The notes: generated by a model from the letters alone, not told the origin. A DNA stretch of 64,000 nt from Thiodiazotropha sp040507035 (GCA_040507035.1 JBEVVR010000004.1:1-64000), one strand, 5' to 3'. Shown: positions 1-8,101, counted from the first letter of the stretch. Numbers and translations: made by a program.

Positions 1-95
1 TCGCGCCGATCGCGATGGAAGAGGGCCTGCGCTTTGCGATTCGCGAAGGCGGCCGGACCGTGGGTGCCGGTGTGGTATCCAAGATTATCGAGTAA
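1..95 (+). CDS. tuf: Elongation factor Tu, C-terminal fragment (partial, 5' end outside window)
   Basis: The first complete codon begins at base 3 and the frame reads about 30 residues to a TAA stop. The tail contains MEEGLRFAIREGG and ends VVSKIIE, the standard end of the beta-barrel domain 3 of EF-Tu, the GTPase that delivers aminoacyl-tRNA to the ribosome. Only six bases separate this stop from rpsJ, so the tuf copy of the str operon runs directly into the S10 operon. The rest of the gene lies left of the window. Confidence 0.93.
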   Translation, partial: APIAMEEGLRFAIREGGRTVGAGVVSKIIE

Positions 96-101
96 CTGAT
101 A

Positions 102-413
102 ATGGCAAACCAGAGAATACGAATTCGTCTGAAGGCATTTGATCATCGACTGATTGATCAATCTGCCCGTGAGATAGTGGAAACCGCCAAGCGCACCGGC
201 GCTCATGTACGCGGTCCAATTCCACTGCCGACAAAGAATGAGCGCTACACCATTTTGATCTCACCGCATGTCAACAAGGATGCGCGGGATCAATATGAGA
301 TCCGCACCCACAAGCGTCTGCTCGATATCGTCGAGCCGACCGATAAGACCGTGGATGCGTTGATGAAGCTCGATCTGGCTGCCGGCGTCGACGTGCAGAT
401 CAAACTGAACTGA
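102..413 (+). CDS. rpsJ: 30S ribosomal protein S10
   Basis: The protein has 103 residues, the same as the E. coli protein, and carries the S10 signature around residues 60-80 (RTHKRLLDIVEPTDKTVDAL). S10 sits in the head of the 30S subunit and also partners NusB in antitermination. It is the first gene of the S10 operon. The ATG is six bases after the tuf stop, so its ribosome binding site must lie inside the tuf coding end, and there is no room for an E. coli-type L4-responsive leader. Confidence 0.98.
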   Translation: MANQRIRIRLKAFDHRLIDQSAREIVETAKRTGAHVRGPIPLPTKNERYTILISPHVNKDARDQYEIRTHKRLLDIVEPTDKTVDALMKLDLAAGVDVQIKLN

Positions 414-424
414 GGTTAACTACG

Positions 425-1075
425 ATGGCGATTGGAGTAGTTGGACGCAAAGCGGGAATGACCCGGGTATTCACCGAACAGGGGGAGTCGATCCCGGTCA
501 CGGTGATTGAGGTTGAGCCCAACCGGGTCACCCAGCTGAAGAGTGACGAGACAGATGGTTACCTGGCTATTCAGGTCACCACAGGCAGCAGCAAGAGCTC
601 CCGTGTGAGCAAACCCGCTTCAGGCCACTTTGCAAAAGCGGGGGTTGAGGCTGGACGCGCAGTATGGGAGTTCCGGGCTGAGGAGTCCGATATGGAAGGC
701 ATCGAGGTAGGCAGCGAAATCAAGGCCGACCGTTTCGAGGCCGGACAGATCGTCGATGTGCGCGGACGTTCCCAGGGTAAGGGCTACCAGGGTGGCGTCA
801 AACGCCACAACTTTCGCACCCAGGATGCAACCCATGGCAACTCCCTGTCCCATCGTGCCCCCGGTTCCATCGGTCAGTGTCAAACCCCCGGTCGCGTATT
901 CAAAGGTAAAAAGATGGCGGGACAGATGGGTGCCGTACAGCGTTGTCAACAGAATCTGGAAGTGGTGCGTGTCGATGCAGAGCGGAATCTGTTGTTGATC
1001 AAAGGTTCAGTACCTGGCTCCAGAGGTGGTGACCTTATCGTCACACCTGCTGTGAAGATGAAGAACAAAGGGTGA
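425..1075 (+). CDS. rplC: 50S ribosomal protein L3
   Basis: The 216-residue protein is close to the family length of about 209. It starts MAIGVVGRKAGMTRVF, typical of L3, and has the long internal loop with GSIGQCQTPGRVFKGKKMAG that reaches the peptidyl-transferase centre; the second glutamine of GQCQ is in the place methylated by PrmB in E. coli. L3 is an early assembly protein of the 50S subunit. Its TGA stop lies just before the rplD start, so the two genes are probably translationally coupled. Confidence 0.98.
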   Translation: MAIGVVGRKAGMTRVFTEQGESIPVTVIEVEPNRVTQLKSDETDGYLAIQVTTGSSKSSRVSKPASGHFAKAGVEAGRAVWEFRAEESDMEGIEVGSEIKADRFEAGQIVDVRGRSQGKGYQGGVKRHNFRTQDATHGNSLSHRAPGSIGQCQTPGRVFKGKKMAGQMGAVQRCQQNLEVVRVDAERNLLLIKGSVPGSRGGDLIVTPAVKMKNKG

Positions 1076-1080
1076 GTCTT

Positions 1081-1692
1081 ATGGAACTCAATGTACAAAC
1101 AGCCGTAGGTGCGCAACCCCTCAAGGTCTCTGATGAGGTCTTTGGTGCGGAATTCAAGCAGTCGCTGGTGCATCAGGTGGTATCCGCCTACATGTCTGGC
1201 GCGAGGGCTGGAACCAAGGCGCAGAAGAACCGCTCTGCGGTCGCTGGTGGCGGTGCCAAGCCTTTTCGTCAAAAGGGTACAGGCCGGGCGCGTGCAGGTA
1301 CCAGTCGCAGCCCTATATGGCGCGGTGGCGGTGTCAATTTTGCGGCAAGCCCACGTAACTTTGCGCAGAAGATCAACCGTAAAATGTACCGCGGTGCGAT
1401 CCGTTCGATCCTCTCTGAGCTGAATCGGCAGGAGAGACTGGTAGTGGTCGATGAGTTCAGCGTATCCCAGCCCAAGACCAAGGAGCTGGTTGAGAAGCTG
1501 AAAGGGATGGAGCTCAGTGACGTACTGATCGTAACCCCGAACCCGGATGAGAACCTCTATCTGGCATCACGCAACCTCTATGGTGTTGACGTGCGGGATA
1601 TCGATGAGATCGACCCAGTCAGCCTGGTGGCCTATGAGAAGGTGTTGGTAACCGAAGGCGCGGTAAAGAAACTCGAGGAGCGACTGGCATGA
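1081..1692 (+). CDS. rplD: 50S ribosomal protein L4
   Basis: L4 is 203 residues with this start. The core RQKGTGRARAGTSRSPIWRG and the C-terminal DVRDIDEIDPVSLVAYEKV match the family. The frame is also open from a GTG at 1072 that overlaps the rplC stop, but the ATG at 1081 aligns with the known N-terminus (MEL...) and has a GGGTGAG purine-rich site five to six bases upstream, so 1081 is preferred. In E. coli L4 represses its own operon, but the leader used there is absent here. Confidence 0.96.
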   Translation: MELNVQTAVGAQPLKVSDEVFGAEFKQSLVHQVVSAYMSGARAGTKAQKNRSAVAGGGAKPFRQKGTGRARAGTSRSPIWRGGGVNFAASPRNFAQKINRKMYRGAIRSILSELNRQERLVVVDEFSVSQPKTKELVEKLKGMELSDVLIVTPNPDENLYLASRNLYGVDVRDIDEIDPVSLVAYEKVLVTEGAVKKLEERLA

Positions 1693-1985
1693 ATAACGAG
1701 CGTCTGATGAAGGTTCTTCTGAGCCCCGTGGTCTCAGAGAAGAGCAGCGTGATTGCCGACAGCAACCAGCAGTACACCTTCCGTGTCGCAACTGATGCCA
1801 CCAAGCGCGAGATCGCCAAGGCGGTTGAGAAACTGTTCGAGGTCGAGGTCGAGCGGGTGCAGGTAGTGAATTGTAAAGGCAAGCAGAAGCGCTTCGGTCA
1901 GGTACTGGGCAAGCGTGCGGACTGGAAAAAGGCGTATGTTCGCCTCAAGCCCGGTAACGATATCGATTTCGCGGCCGGTGCGTGA
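1689..1985 (+). CDS. rplW: 50S ribosomal protein L23
   Basis: A 98-residue protein beginning MNNERLMKVLLSPVVSEKS, with the VSEKS and FRVATDATKREIAKAVE segments typical of L23. L23 lines the exit of the ribosomal tunnel and is the docking point for trigger factor and SRP. The ATG overlaps the rplD stop (ATGA), indicating translational coupling. A 38-base gap follows before rplB. Confidence 0.98.
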   Translation: MNNERLMKVLLSPVVSEKSSVIADSNQQYTFRVATDATKREIAKAVEKLFEVEVERVQVVNCKGKQKRFGQVLGKRADWKKAYVRLKPGNDIDFAAGA

Positions 1986-2023
1986 ACACCTAAGTCGTGA
2001 ACACTTAAGACAGGATTTGGATA

Positions 2024-2851
2024 ATGGCAGTCGTTAAAGCAAAACCGACATCCGCAGGCCGCAGATTTGTGGTCAAGGTTGTCAATGATGAGCTCCATAA
2101 GGGTGCACCTTATGGTCCATTGCTGGCGAAGAAGAGCAAGAGTGGTGGCCGCAACAACAACGGCCGTATCACCACCCGTCATCGCGGTGGTGGACACAAG
2201 CAGCGTTATCGCATCATCGACTTCAAGCGTAATAAAGAGGGTATACCGGCGACCGTTGAGCGGATTGAATATGATCCGAACCGGACCGCCTTCATCGCAC
2301 TGATCCGTTACGCGGATGGTGAGCGTGCCTACATCATTGCACCAAACAACCTGCATGTGGGTGATCAGATCGAAGCGGGATCGGGTGCAGCTATCAAAGT
2401 CGGTAACTGCCTGCCGTTGAGAAATATACCGCTTGGCTCGGTGGTCCACTGCATTGAAATGAAGCCTGGTAAAGGCGCTCAGATCGCGCGCTCTGCGGGT
2501 GCCTCGGTACAACTGGTGGCGCGGGAAGGTGAATATGCCACCCTGCGTCTGCGCTCCGGTGAGATGCGCAAGATACCTGCGGACTGCCGCGCTGTGATTG
2601 GCGAGGTCTCCAATTCCGAGCATACCCTGCGCTCTCTCGGCAAGGCTGGGGCGAAACGCTGGAAAGGTATACGTCCCACTGTACGCGGCGTTGCCATGAA
2701 CCCGGTTGATCACCCCCACGGCGGTGGCGAAGGCCGTACCTCGGGTGGACGCCATCCGGTATCGCCCTGGGGCGTGCCGACCAAAGGGTACAAGACACGT
2801 ACCAACAAACGCACAAACAAGATGATTGTGCGCCGTAGAAACCGTAAATAA
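2024..2851 (+). CDS. rplB: 50S ribosomal protein L2
   Basis: The 275-residue protein has normal length for L2. It contains the RHRGGGHKQRYR segment near residue 50 and the invariant NPVDHPHGGGEGR segment near residue 226-238, whose histidine is needed for peptidyl transfer and subunit association. The basic tail NKRTNKMIVRRRNRK is also typical. The long open frame on the opposite strand here is an overlap artefact. Confidence 0.99.
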   Translation: MAVVKAKPTSAGRRFVVKVVNDELHKGAPYGPLLAKKSKSGGRNNNGRITTRHRGGGHKQRYRIIDFKRNKEGIPATVERIEYDPNRTAFIALIRYADGERAYIIAPNNLHVGDQIEAGSGAAIKVGNCLPLRNIPLGSVVHCIEMKPGKGAQIARSAGASVQLVAREGEYATLRLRSGEMRKIPADCRAVIGEVSNSEHTLRSLGKAGAKRWKGIRPTVRGVAMNPVDHPHGGGEGRTSGGRHPVSPWGVPTKGYKTRTNKRTNKMIVRRRNRK

Positions 2852-2870
2852 TTGATTAGGGGTTAGAGTC

Positions 2871-3143
2871 GTGCCACGTTCAATCAGAAAAGGCCCATTC
2901 ATCGACCACCATTTGATGAAAAAGGTGGAAGAGGCGGTAGCCCAGAACAACAAACGTCCCATCAAGACCTGGTCTCGCAGATCGGTCGTTGCACCGGAGA
3001 TGGTTGGACTGACCATCGCTGTGCACAATGGTAAACAGCATGTTCCGGTGCTGGTATCCGAGAATATGGTTGGACATAAGTTGGGTGAGTTTGCTCTGAC
3101 CCGCACCTATCGCGGTCATGCCGCAGATAAGAAGTCCAAGTAG
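2871..3143 (+). CDS. rpsS: 30S ribosomal protein S19
   Basis: A 90-residue protein starting with GTG and reading MPRSIRKGPFIDHHLMKKVE, the standard S19 N-terminus; the GHKLGEFALTRTYRGH segment near the C-terminus is also conserved. S19 pairs with S13 in the 30S head and contacts the A-site tRNA. The GTG start follows a GGGGTTAGAG purine-rich stretch. It lies 19 bases after rplB and five before the first possible rplV start. Confidence 0.98.
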   Translation: MPRSIRKGPFIDHHLMKKVEEAVAQNNKRPIKTWSRRSVVAPEMVGLTIAVHNGKQHVPVLVSENMVGHKLGEFALTRTYRGHAADKKSK

Positions 3144-3154
3144 AGGTAGTGATG

Positions 3155-3487
3155 ATGCAGACAACAGCTAAATTGCGTCACGCCAGGATTTCCGCGCAGA
3201 AGGGGCGTCTGATTGCCGATCAGATTCGCGGCCTACCCGTCGAGCAGGCGCTGAATCTTCTCTCATTCAGCAAGAAGAAGGGTGCCGGCTTGGTGAAAAA
3301 GGTGCTTGAGTCGGCGATTGCCAATGCTGAGCATAATGATGGCGCCGATATCGATGAGTTGAAGGTCTCTGCTGTCACTGTCGATGAGGGGCCGACCATG
3401 AAACGCATTCGCGCACGCGCCAAGGGGCGTGCAACCAGGATTCTCAAGCGTACCAGTCACATCAACGTGACTGTGGCGGAAAAGTAA
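3155..3487 (+). CDS. rplV: 50S ribosomal protein L22
   Basis: L22 of 110 residues with this start. Three in-frame start codons follow each other (GTG 3149, ATG 3152, ATG 3155); the third lines up with the usual L22 N-terminus (METIAKHRHARSSAQK in E. coli versus MQTTAKLRHARISAQK here) and has the best spacing to the AGAGGT site at 3142-3147. The C-terminal hairpin MKRIRARAKGRATRILKRTSH lines the nascent-chain tunnel, the site of macrolide-resistance mutations in other bacteria. Confidence 0.95.
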   Translation: MQTTAKLRHARISAQKGRLIADQIRGLPVEQALNLLSFSKKKGAGLVKKVLESAIANAEHNDGADIDELKVSAVTVDEGPTMKRIRARAKGRATRILKRTSHINVTVAEK

Positions 3488-3505
3488 CAGGCAAGAGAGG
3501 CCGAA

Positions 3506-4189
3506 ATGGGTCAAAAAGTACATCCAACCGGGATTCGTCTTGGCATCGTAAAAGATTGGACCTCCAAGTGGTATGCGGATTCCAAGCAATACGCAGACCT
3601 GCTGAACAACGATCTCGAAGTCAGGGAGTTCCTGAAGAAGAAGCTGTCTCAGGCGTCAGTCAGCCGGATTCAGATCGATCGCCCGGCGAACAATGCGCAC
3701 ATTACCGTTCACACCGCTCGGCCGGGGTTGGTAATTGGCAAGAAGGGCGAAGATATCGATGCCTTGAGGGCAGAGGTTTCCGCAATGATGGGAATTCCGG
3801 TGCATATGAGTATCGAAGAGATCCGCAAGCCGGAACTCGATGCCCAGCTGGTCGCCGAGAGTATCGCCCAGCAGTTGGAAAGACGTGTGATGTTCCGGCG
3901 TGCTATGAAACGTTCGGTGCAGAACGCCATGCGCCTGGGCGCCGAGGGTATCAAGGTCAACATCGGTGGACGTCTCAACGGTGCTGAAATCGCCCGTTCC
4001 GAGTGGTATCGCGAAGGCCGGGTGCCGCTGCATACGCTGCGTGCGGATATCGACTATGGTTTTGCGGAAGCGAATACGACCTACGGCATCATCGGTGTCA
4101 AGGTATGGGTCTTCAAGGGCGAAGTCTATGGTGACAATGAAGAGGTTGAAGTCGAAACAAAACCGGCCTCAACAGGTAAGAGGTCCTAA
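3506..4189 (+). CDS. rpsC: 30S ribosomal protein S3
   Basis: A 227-residue protein starting MGQKVHPTGIRLGIVKDW. It has the KH domain with GLVIGKKGEDIDALR near residues 75-90 and the C-terminal S3 domain (RSEWYREGRVPLHTLRADID). S3 forms part of the mRNA entry tunnel and its helicase activity. Three bases separate it from rplP. Confidence 0.99.
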   Translation: MGQKVHPTGIRLGIVKDWTSKWYADSKQYADLLNNDLEVREFLKKKLSQASVSRIQIDRPANNAHITVHTARPGLVIGKKGEDIDALRAEVSAMMGIPVHMSIEEIRKPELDAQLVAESIAQQLERRVMFRRAMKRSVQNAMRLGAEGIKVNIGGRLNGAEIARSEWYREGRVPLHTLRADIDYGFAEANTTYGIIGVKVWVFKGEVYGDNEEVEVETKPASTGKRS

Positions 4190-4192
4190 GCC

Positions 4193-4606
4193 ATGCTGCA
4201 ACCAAAACGGACAAAATTTCGCAAACAGCACAAAGGACGCAATCGCGGATTGGCCTTCAAGGGCAGCGATGTCTCCTTTGGTGAATATGGTTTGAAATCC
4301 ACCGGTCGTGGTCGTATCACCGCGAGGCAGATTGAATCTGCACGTCGTGCCATCACCCGCCATGTAAAGCGTGGTGGAAAGATATGGATACGAATCTTTC
4401 CGGACAAGCCGATCACCAAAAAACCTTTGGAAGTTCGCCAGGGTAAGGGTAAGGGTAATGTTGAATATTGGGTCGCCCAGATTCAACCGGGCCGGATGCT
4501 TTATGAGATCGAAGGGATCTCCGAAGAACTGGCGCGCGAAGCGTTTGCGCTTGCTTCCGCCAAGTTGCCTGTTTCGACCACTTTTGTGAAGCGGACGGTA
4601 ATGTGA
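4193..4606 (+). CDS. rplP: 50S ribosomal protein L16
   Basis: A 137-residue protein reading MLQPKRTKFRKQHKGRNRG, matching L16. The RQIESARRAITRHVKRGGKIWIRIFPD core and the arginine that YcfD hydroxylates in E. coli (in the MGKGKG-like region, here RQGKGKGNVEYWVA) are recognisable. L16 organises the A-site of the 50S subunit. Its stop overlaps the rpmC start. Confidence 0.98.
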   Translation: MLQPKRTKFRKQHKGRNRGLAFKGSDVSFGEYGLKSTGRGRITARQIESARRAITRHVKRGGKIWIRIFPDKPITKKPLEVRQGKGKGNVEYWVAQIQPGRMLYEIEGISEELAREAFALASAKLPVSTTFVKRTVM

Positions 4607-4806
4607 TGAAAGCATCAGAGTTAAGAGAAAAATCTCAGCAAGAGTTGGCAACCACCCTTGAAGAGTTGCTGAAAGAGCAGTTTAACCTGCGTATGCAACG
4701 GGGTACCGGCCAGTTGGCCAAGCCTTCGCAGATGAAGCAAGTTCGCAAGGATATCGCACGGGTCAAGACTCTTATGAATGAACAGAAGTCGAGTAATGCA
4801 TCATGA
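4606..4806 (+). CDS. rpmC: 50S ribosomal protein L29
   Basis: A 66-residue protein, MKASELREKSQQELATTLEE onward, the standard two-helix L29 near the tunnel exit. A GTG three bases earlier is in frame, but the ATG at 4606 overlaps the rplP TGA and matches the conserved MKA start. Its own TGA overlaps the rpsQ ATG, so rplP, rpmC and rpsQ form a tightly coupled trio. Confidence 0.96.
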   Translation: MKASELREKSQQELATTLEELLKEQFNLRMQRGTGQLAKPSQMKQVRKDIARVKTLMNEQKSSNAS

Positions 4807-5063
4807 GTGAACAGCAGGCAACGAACCGTACATTGGTTGGACAGGTCGTGAGCAGCGCGATGGATAAATCGATAACCGTATCCGTCGAGCGACGCGTAAA
4901 GCACCCTGTCTATGGAAAATTCATGCGTCGTTCGACAAAGGTACATGCTCATGACGAAGCAAATGAGTGTCAGAAAGGCGATACCGTAATGGTGGAACAG
5001 TGCCGTCCGCTGTCGAAAACCAAGACCTGGCGTTTGGTAAAAGTGCTGGATCGTGCCAACTGA
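4803..5063 (+). CDS. rpsQ: 30S ribosomal protein S17
   Basis: An 86-residue OB-fold protein. It contains LVGQVVSSAMDKSITVSVER and VKHPVYGKFMRRSTKVHAHDE, typical of S17, which is a primary binder of 16S rRNA. It is the last gene of the S10 operon in the E. coli scheme; a 53-base gap follows before rplN, the first gene of the spc group. Confidence 0.98.
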   Translation: MSEQQATNRTLVGQVVSSAMDKSITVSVERRVKHPVYGKFMRRSTKVHAHDEANECQKGDTVMVEQCRPLSKTKTWRLVKVLDRAN

Positions 5064-5116
5064 GATCTGTTCTCGGCGTGTATCCAATCTTAAATATTTG
5101 GAATTAGGGCAATACC

Positions 5117-5485
5117 ATGATTCAGATGCAGACCAACCTCAATGTTGCTGATAACAGTGGCGCAAAGCGGGTTCAGTGCATAAAGGTGCTCGGTGGTTCT
5201 CATCGCCGCTATGCCGGGATCGGAGACATTGTGAAAGTCAGTGTCAAAGATGCAATACCCCGGGGCAAAGTAAAAAAGGGTGATGTTTACAACGCCGTTG
5301 TAGTCAGAACAAAAAAGGGTGTTCGTCGTCCCGACGGCTCGGTGATCCGTTTCGATACCAATGCCGCGGTGCTCTTGAATAATGCATTGCAACCGATTGG
5401 TACTCGTATCTTCGGTCCAGTAACCCGTGAGTTGAGGAGTGAGCGTTTCATGAAGATTATTTCGCTCGCACCAGAAGTTTTGTGA
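5117..5485 (+). CDS. rplN: 50S ribosomal protein L14
   Basis: The 122-residue protein equals the family length. It reads MIQMQTNLNVADNSGAKRVQ and has the GDIVKVSVKDAIPRGKVKKGD core and the C-terminal TRELRSERFMKIISLAPEVL. L14 helps form intersubunit bridge B8 and is the docking site of the silencing factor RsfS. It is first in the spc group; the 53-base gap upstream shows no clear promoter to the eye. Confidence 0.98.
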   Translation: MIQMQTNLNVADNSGAKRVQCIKVLGGSHRRYAGIGDIVKVSVKDAIPRGKVKKGDVYNAVVVRTKKGVRRPDGSVIRFDTNAAVLLNNALQPIGTRIFGPVTRELRSERFMKIISLAPEVL

Positions 5486-5494
5486 GGCGGCACC

Positions 5495-5815
5495 ATGGCA
5501 AACAAGATTAAAAAGGGTGACGAAGTCATCGTCATCAGCGGCAAGGACAAAGGCAAGCGTGGCACCGTAGTCAGAATGCTACAGGATGACCGCTTGGTTG
5601 TGGAAAACGTCAACATGGCGAAAAAGCATACCAAGCCCAATCCGAATAAGGGTGAACCCGGCGGTATCCTGGACAAGGAGATGCCTCTGCACATCTCCAA
5701 CGTGGCACTCTACAACCCGGTGACCGATAAGGCGGATCGGGTTGGATTTAAGATTCTTGAAGACGGCAAAAAGGTTCGGGTATTCAAATCGAATCAAGAA
5801 GTCGTCGACATCTGA
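5495..5815 (+). CDS. rplX: 50S ribosomal protein L24
   Basis: A 106-residue protein with an N-terminal KOW motif (KGDEVIVISGKDKGKRGTV, residues 6-24) and the AKKHTKPNPNKGEPGGI segment typical of L24, an assembly initiator of the 50S subunit. It lies nine bases after rplN. In E. coli the region between this gene and rplE carries the S8 repressor site; here the gap is only 13 bases and I could not recognise such a site. Confidence 0.98.
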   Translation: MANKIKKGDEVIVISGKDKGKRGTVVRMLQDDRLVVENVNMAKKHTKPNPNKGEPGGILDKEMPLHISNVALYNPVTDKADRVGFKILEDGKKVRVFKSNQEVVDI

Positions 5816-5828
5816 GGCGTGATCAGAC

Positions 5829-6368
5829 ATGGCAAGATTACAGCAACACTATAAAGAGAACGTTGTCCAGGAGTTGATGGACAAGTTCCAGTTCAGCAGC
5901 ATCATGCAGGTTCCCAAGATCACCAAGATCACCCTCAATATGGGTGTTGGCGAGGCCATTGGTGATAAAAAGGTCCTGGAGAATGCGGTTGGCGACATGG
6001 AAAAGATTGCCGGTCAAAAAGCAATCATCACCCATGCCCGCAAATCGATCGCAGGTTTCAAGGTCCGTGAAGGATGGCCGATCGGTTGCAAGGTGACCCT
6101 GCGTCGTGAGCAGATGTATGAGTTCCTCGATCGCCTGATCAATATCGCGATACCCCGTATCCGCGATTTTCGCGGTCTCAACAGCAAATCATTTGACGGC
6201 CGTGGCAACTACTCCATGGGTGTTAAAGAGCAAATCATGTTTCCAGAGATCGATTATGACAAGATCGACGCTATCCGTGGCTTGGATATCACCATTACCA
6301 CCACGGCTCAGACCGATGAAGAGGGTCGCGCGTTGCTGGAAGCCTTTAAATTTCCTTTTAAGAACTGA
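5829..6368 (+). CDS. rplE: 50S ribosomal protein L5
   Basis: A 179-residue protein, the same length as E. coli L5. It carries VPKITKITLNMGVGEA near residue 30, KSIAGFKVREGWPIGCKVTLR in the middle and the FPEIDYDKIDAIRGLDI signature near residue 140. L5 binds 5S rRNA and contacts the P-site tRNA. Confidence 0.98.
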   Translation: MARLQQHYKENVVQELMDKFQFSSIMQVPKITKITLNMGVGEAIGDKKVLENAVGDMEKIAGQKAIITHARKSIAGFKVREGWPIGCKVTLRREQMYEFLDRLINIAIPRIRDFRGLNSKSFDGRGNYSMGVKEQIMFPEIDYDKIDAIRGLDITITTTAQTDEEGRALLEAFKFPFKN

Positions 6369-6376
6369 GTTCAAAC

Positions 6377-6682
6377 ATGGCAAAAAAGAGCATGATCGCA
6401 CGCGAAAAGAAGCGTGCCCGTATCGCCTCCCAATATGCTGCCAAGCGTAGTGCTCTGAAGGCGGTGATCAAAAACCCCAACAGTACATTCGAGCAGATCG
6501 AAGAGGCAACCGCGAAACTGCAGAAACTGCCTCGGGACGCGAGTCCCTCGCGCAAGCAGAACCGCTGCCGGGTGACGGGACGGCCCCACGGTGTCTATCG
6601 CAAGTTCGGTCTCTGCCGTAACAAGCTGCGCGAAGCGGCAATGCGCGGCGATGTTCCAGGCCTTGTTAAAGCAAGTTGGTAG
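6377..6682 (+). CDS. rpsN: 30S ribosomal protein S14 (long, zinc-free type)
   Basis: At 101 residues this is the long form of S14. The C-terminal core RCRVTGRPHGVYRKFGLCRN keeps only isolated cysteines rather than the two CxxC pairs of the short zinc form, so it should not bind zinc. S14 is a late-assembling protein of the 30S head. The last codons overlap a promoter-like sequence that may serve rpsH and later genes. Confidence 0.97.
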   Translation: MAKKSMIAREKKRARIASQYAAKRSALKAVIKNPNSTFEQIEEATAKLQKLPRDASPSRKQNRCRVTGRPHGVYRKFGLCRNKLREAAMRGDVPGLVKASW

Positions 6683-6691
6683 GCGTATAAT
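6663..6691 (+). promoter_or_regulatory. Candidate sigma-70 promoter at the end of rpsN, driving rpsH onward
   Basis: TTGTTA (6663-6668) and a perfect TATAAT (6686-6691) are separated by exactly 17 bases. The element spans the rpsN stop and precedes a 99-base untranslated gap, the longest so far in the cluster. A short hairpin (GGGTCAG-TGG-CTGGCCC, 6707-6723) lies just downstream in the putative leader. This is a sequence match only; no expression data are available. Confidence 0.55.
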
Positions 6692-6781
6692 TTTGCGCCT
6701 TTACTCGGGTCAGTGGCTGGCCCGTCTGTTTTACATTTTCGGTATCGCGCCACAAAGGCGGACTGACCACAGGAGCTCATC

Positions 6782-7177
6782 ATGAGTATGTCAGATCCCA
6801 TCGCGGATATGCTTACACGTATTCGCAATGGCCAGGCAGCCAAGAAGACTACAGTAGAGCTGCCCTCCTCCAAACTGAAGCACTCAATCGCTAACCTTCT
6901 GAAACAAGAGGGTTTTCTTCAGGAAGTCTCAATCAACAGCGAAACCGTGAAACCGACTCTGGTGATCGAGCTTCGTTATTTTCAGGGGCGTCCTGTCATC
7001 GATATGATCAAGCGTGTCAGCCGCCCGGGTCTGCGTGTATACAAGGGCAAGAATGAACTGCCCAAGGTACGCGGTGGTCTTGGTGTAGCGATTATCTCCA
7101 CTTCCAAAGGTGTGATGACCGACCGTGCCGCCCGAGAGGTCGGCCAGGGCGGTGAAGTCATCGCCTACGTCGCTTAA
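6782..7177 (+). CDS. rpsH: 30S ribosomal protein S8
   Basis: A 131-residue protein starting MSMSDPIADMLTRIRNGQAA. The C-terminal STSKGVMTDRAAREVGQGGE is the S8 signature that binds 16S rRNA helix 21. In E. coli S8 is the repressor of the spc operon. The unusual 99-base gap before this gene, with a promoter-like element and small hairpin, could hold a regulatory site. Confidence 0.98.
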   Translation: MSMSDPIADMLTRIRNGQAAKKTTVELPSSKLKHSIANLLKQEGFLQEVSINSETVKPTLVIELRYFQGRPVIDMIKRVSRPGLRVYKGKNELPKVRGGLGVAIISTSKGVMTDRAAREVGQGGEVIAYVA

Positions 7178-7189
7178 GGGGGTGTTGAG

Positions 7190-7723
7190 ATGTCACGTGT
7201 AGCTAAAAGCCCGATTTCACTGCCCTCCGGGGTCACGGTCAAGAAGAGTGACCAGACACTGAGCGTCAAAGGACCCAAGGGTGAAATGGCGATGGAAGTG
7301 CATCCTGATGTGGAAGTCGCCGAAGAGGATAGCAGTCTCAAGGTGTCGCCTCGGAGCGAGGACAAGTCATCCTGGGCCATGGCGGGAACCATGCGGGCGC
7401 TGGTCAACAATATGGTGACCGGGGTCACTCAGGGTTTTGAGAAGAAATTACAGTTGGTTGGTGTGGGTTATCGCGCGCAAGCGGGCGGTAAGTCCCTCAA
7501 TCTCAATCTAGGTTTCTCGCATCCGATCGATTATCCGGTGCCTGAAGGTATCAGCATAGCGACCCCTTCGGCCACGGAGATCGTGGTCAGCGGAAGCGAC
7601 AAGCAGCGAGTCGGCCAGGTGGCTGCGGAGATCCGCGCCTTCCGTCCGCCAGAGCCCTATAAGGGCAAGGGCGTGCGCTACGTCGATGAGTATGTCGCAC
7701 GTAAAGAAGCCAAGAAGAAATAG
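7190..7723 (+). CDS. rplF: 50S ribosomal protein L6
   Basis: The 177-residue protein equals the E. coli length. It has two repeated alpha/beta domains and the C-terminal signature PEPYKGKGVRYVDE near residue 155. L6 sits at the base of the L7/L12 stalk near the factor-binding site. It begins MSRVAKSPISLPSGV; 9 bases separate it from rplR. Confidence 0.98.
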   Translation: MSRVAKSPISLPSGVTVKKSDQTLSVKGPKGEMAMEVHPDVEVAEEDSSLKVSPRSEDKSSWAMAGTMRALVNNMVTGVTQGFEKKLQLVGVGYRAQAGGKSLNLNLGFSHPIDYPVPEGISIATPSATEIVVSGSDKQRVGQVAAEIRAFRPPEPYKGKGVRYVDEYVARKEAKKK

Positions 7724-7732
7724 GGTAGAACG

Positions 7733-8089
7733 ATGGAAAAGAAAATATCACGCATACGTCGTGGACGTCGAACTCGGGCCAAGATCCGCGAGCTGGGTGC
7801 CTATCGTCTCTCTATTCATCGTACACCTCGACATATTTATGCCCAGGTGATCAGTCCGGATGGTGGCAGCGTCCTGGCGAGTGCCTCGACCCTCGACAAA
7901 AACATTCGCGGCGAAATCAGTGGTGCCAGCGGTAACGTCGATGCGGCAAAGGTTGTCGGCAAACATATCGCTGAGCGGGCAAAGTCTGCCGGTGTAGAGA
8001 GTGTGGCCTTCGACCGCTCCGGATTTAGATACCATGGGCGGGTAAAGGCGCTAGCTGATGCGGCGCGCGAAGCCGGTCTCCAATTTTAA
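7733..8089 (+). CDS. rplR: 50S ribosomal protein L18
   Basis: A 118-residue protein that binds 5S rRNA in the central protuberance with L5. The basic N-terminus (RIRRGRRTRAKIRELGAYRL), SIHRTPRHIYAQVISPDGG and the C-terminal FDRSGFRYHGRVKALADAAR are all standard for L18. It lies nine bases after rplF and 12 before rpsE. Confidence 0.98.
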   Translation: MEKKISRIRRGRRTRAKIRELGAYRLSIHRTPRHIYAQVISPDGGSVLASASTLDKNIRGEISGASGNVDAAKVVGKHIAERAKSAGVESVAFDRSGFRYHGRVKALADAAREAGLQF

Positions 8090-8101
8090 GGGTTCAGGAT
8101 T

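Noticed and set aside
1898..3106. Long open frame (402 codons) on the minus strand opposite rplB and rpsS
   Set aside because: It lies wholly opposite highly conserved ribosomal genes, has no recognisable family or ribosome binding site, and follows from codon bias on the coding strand.
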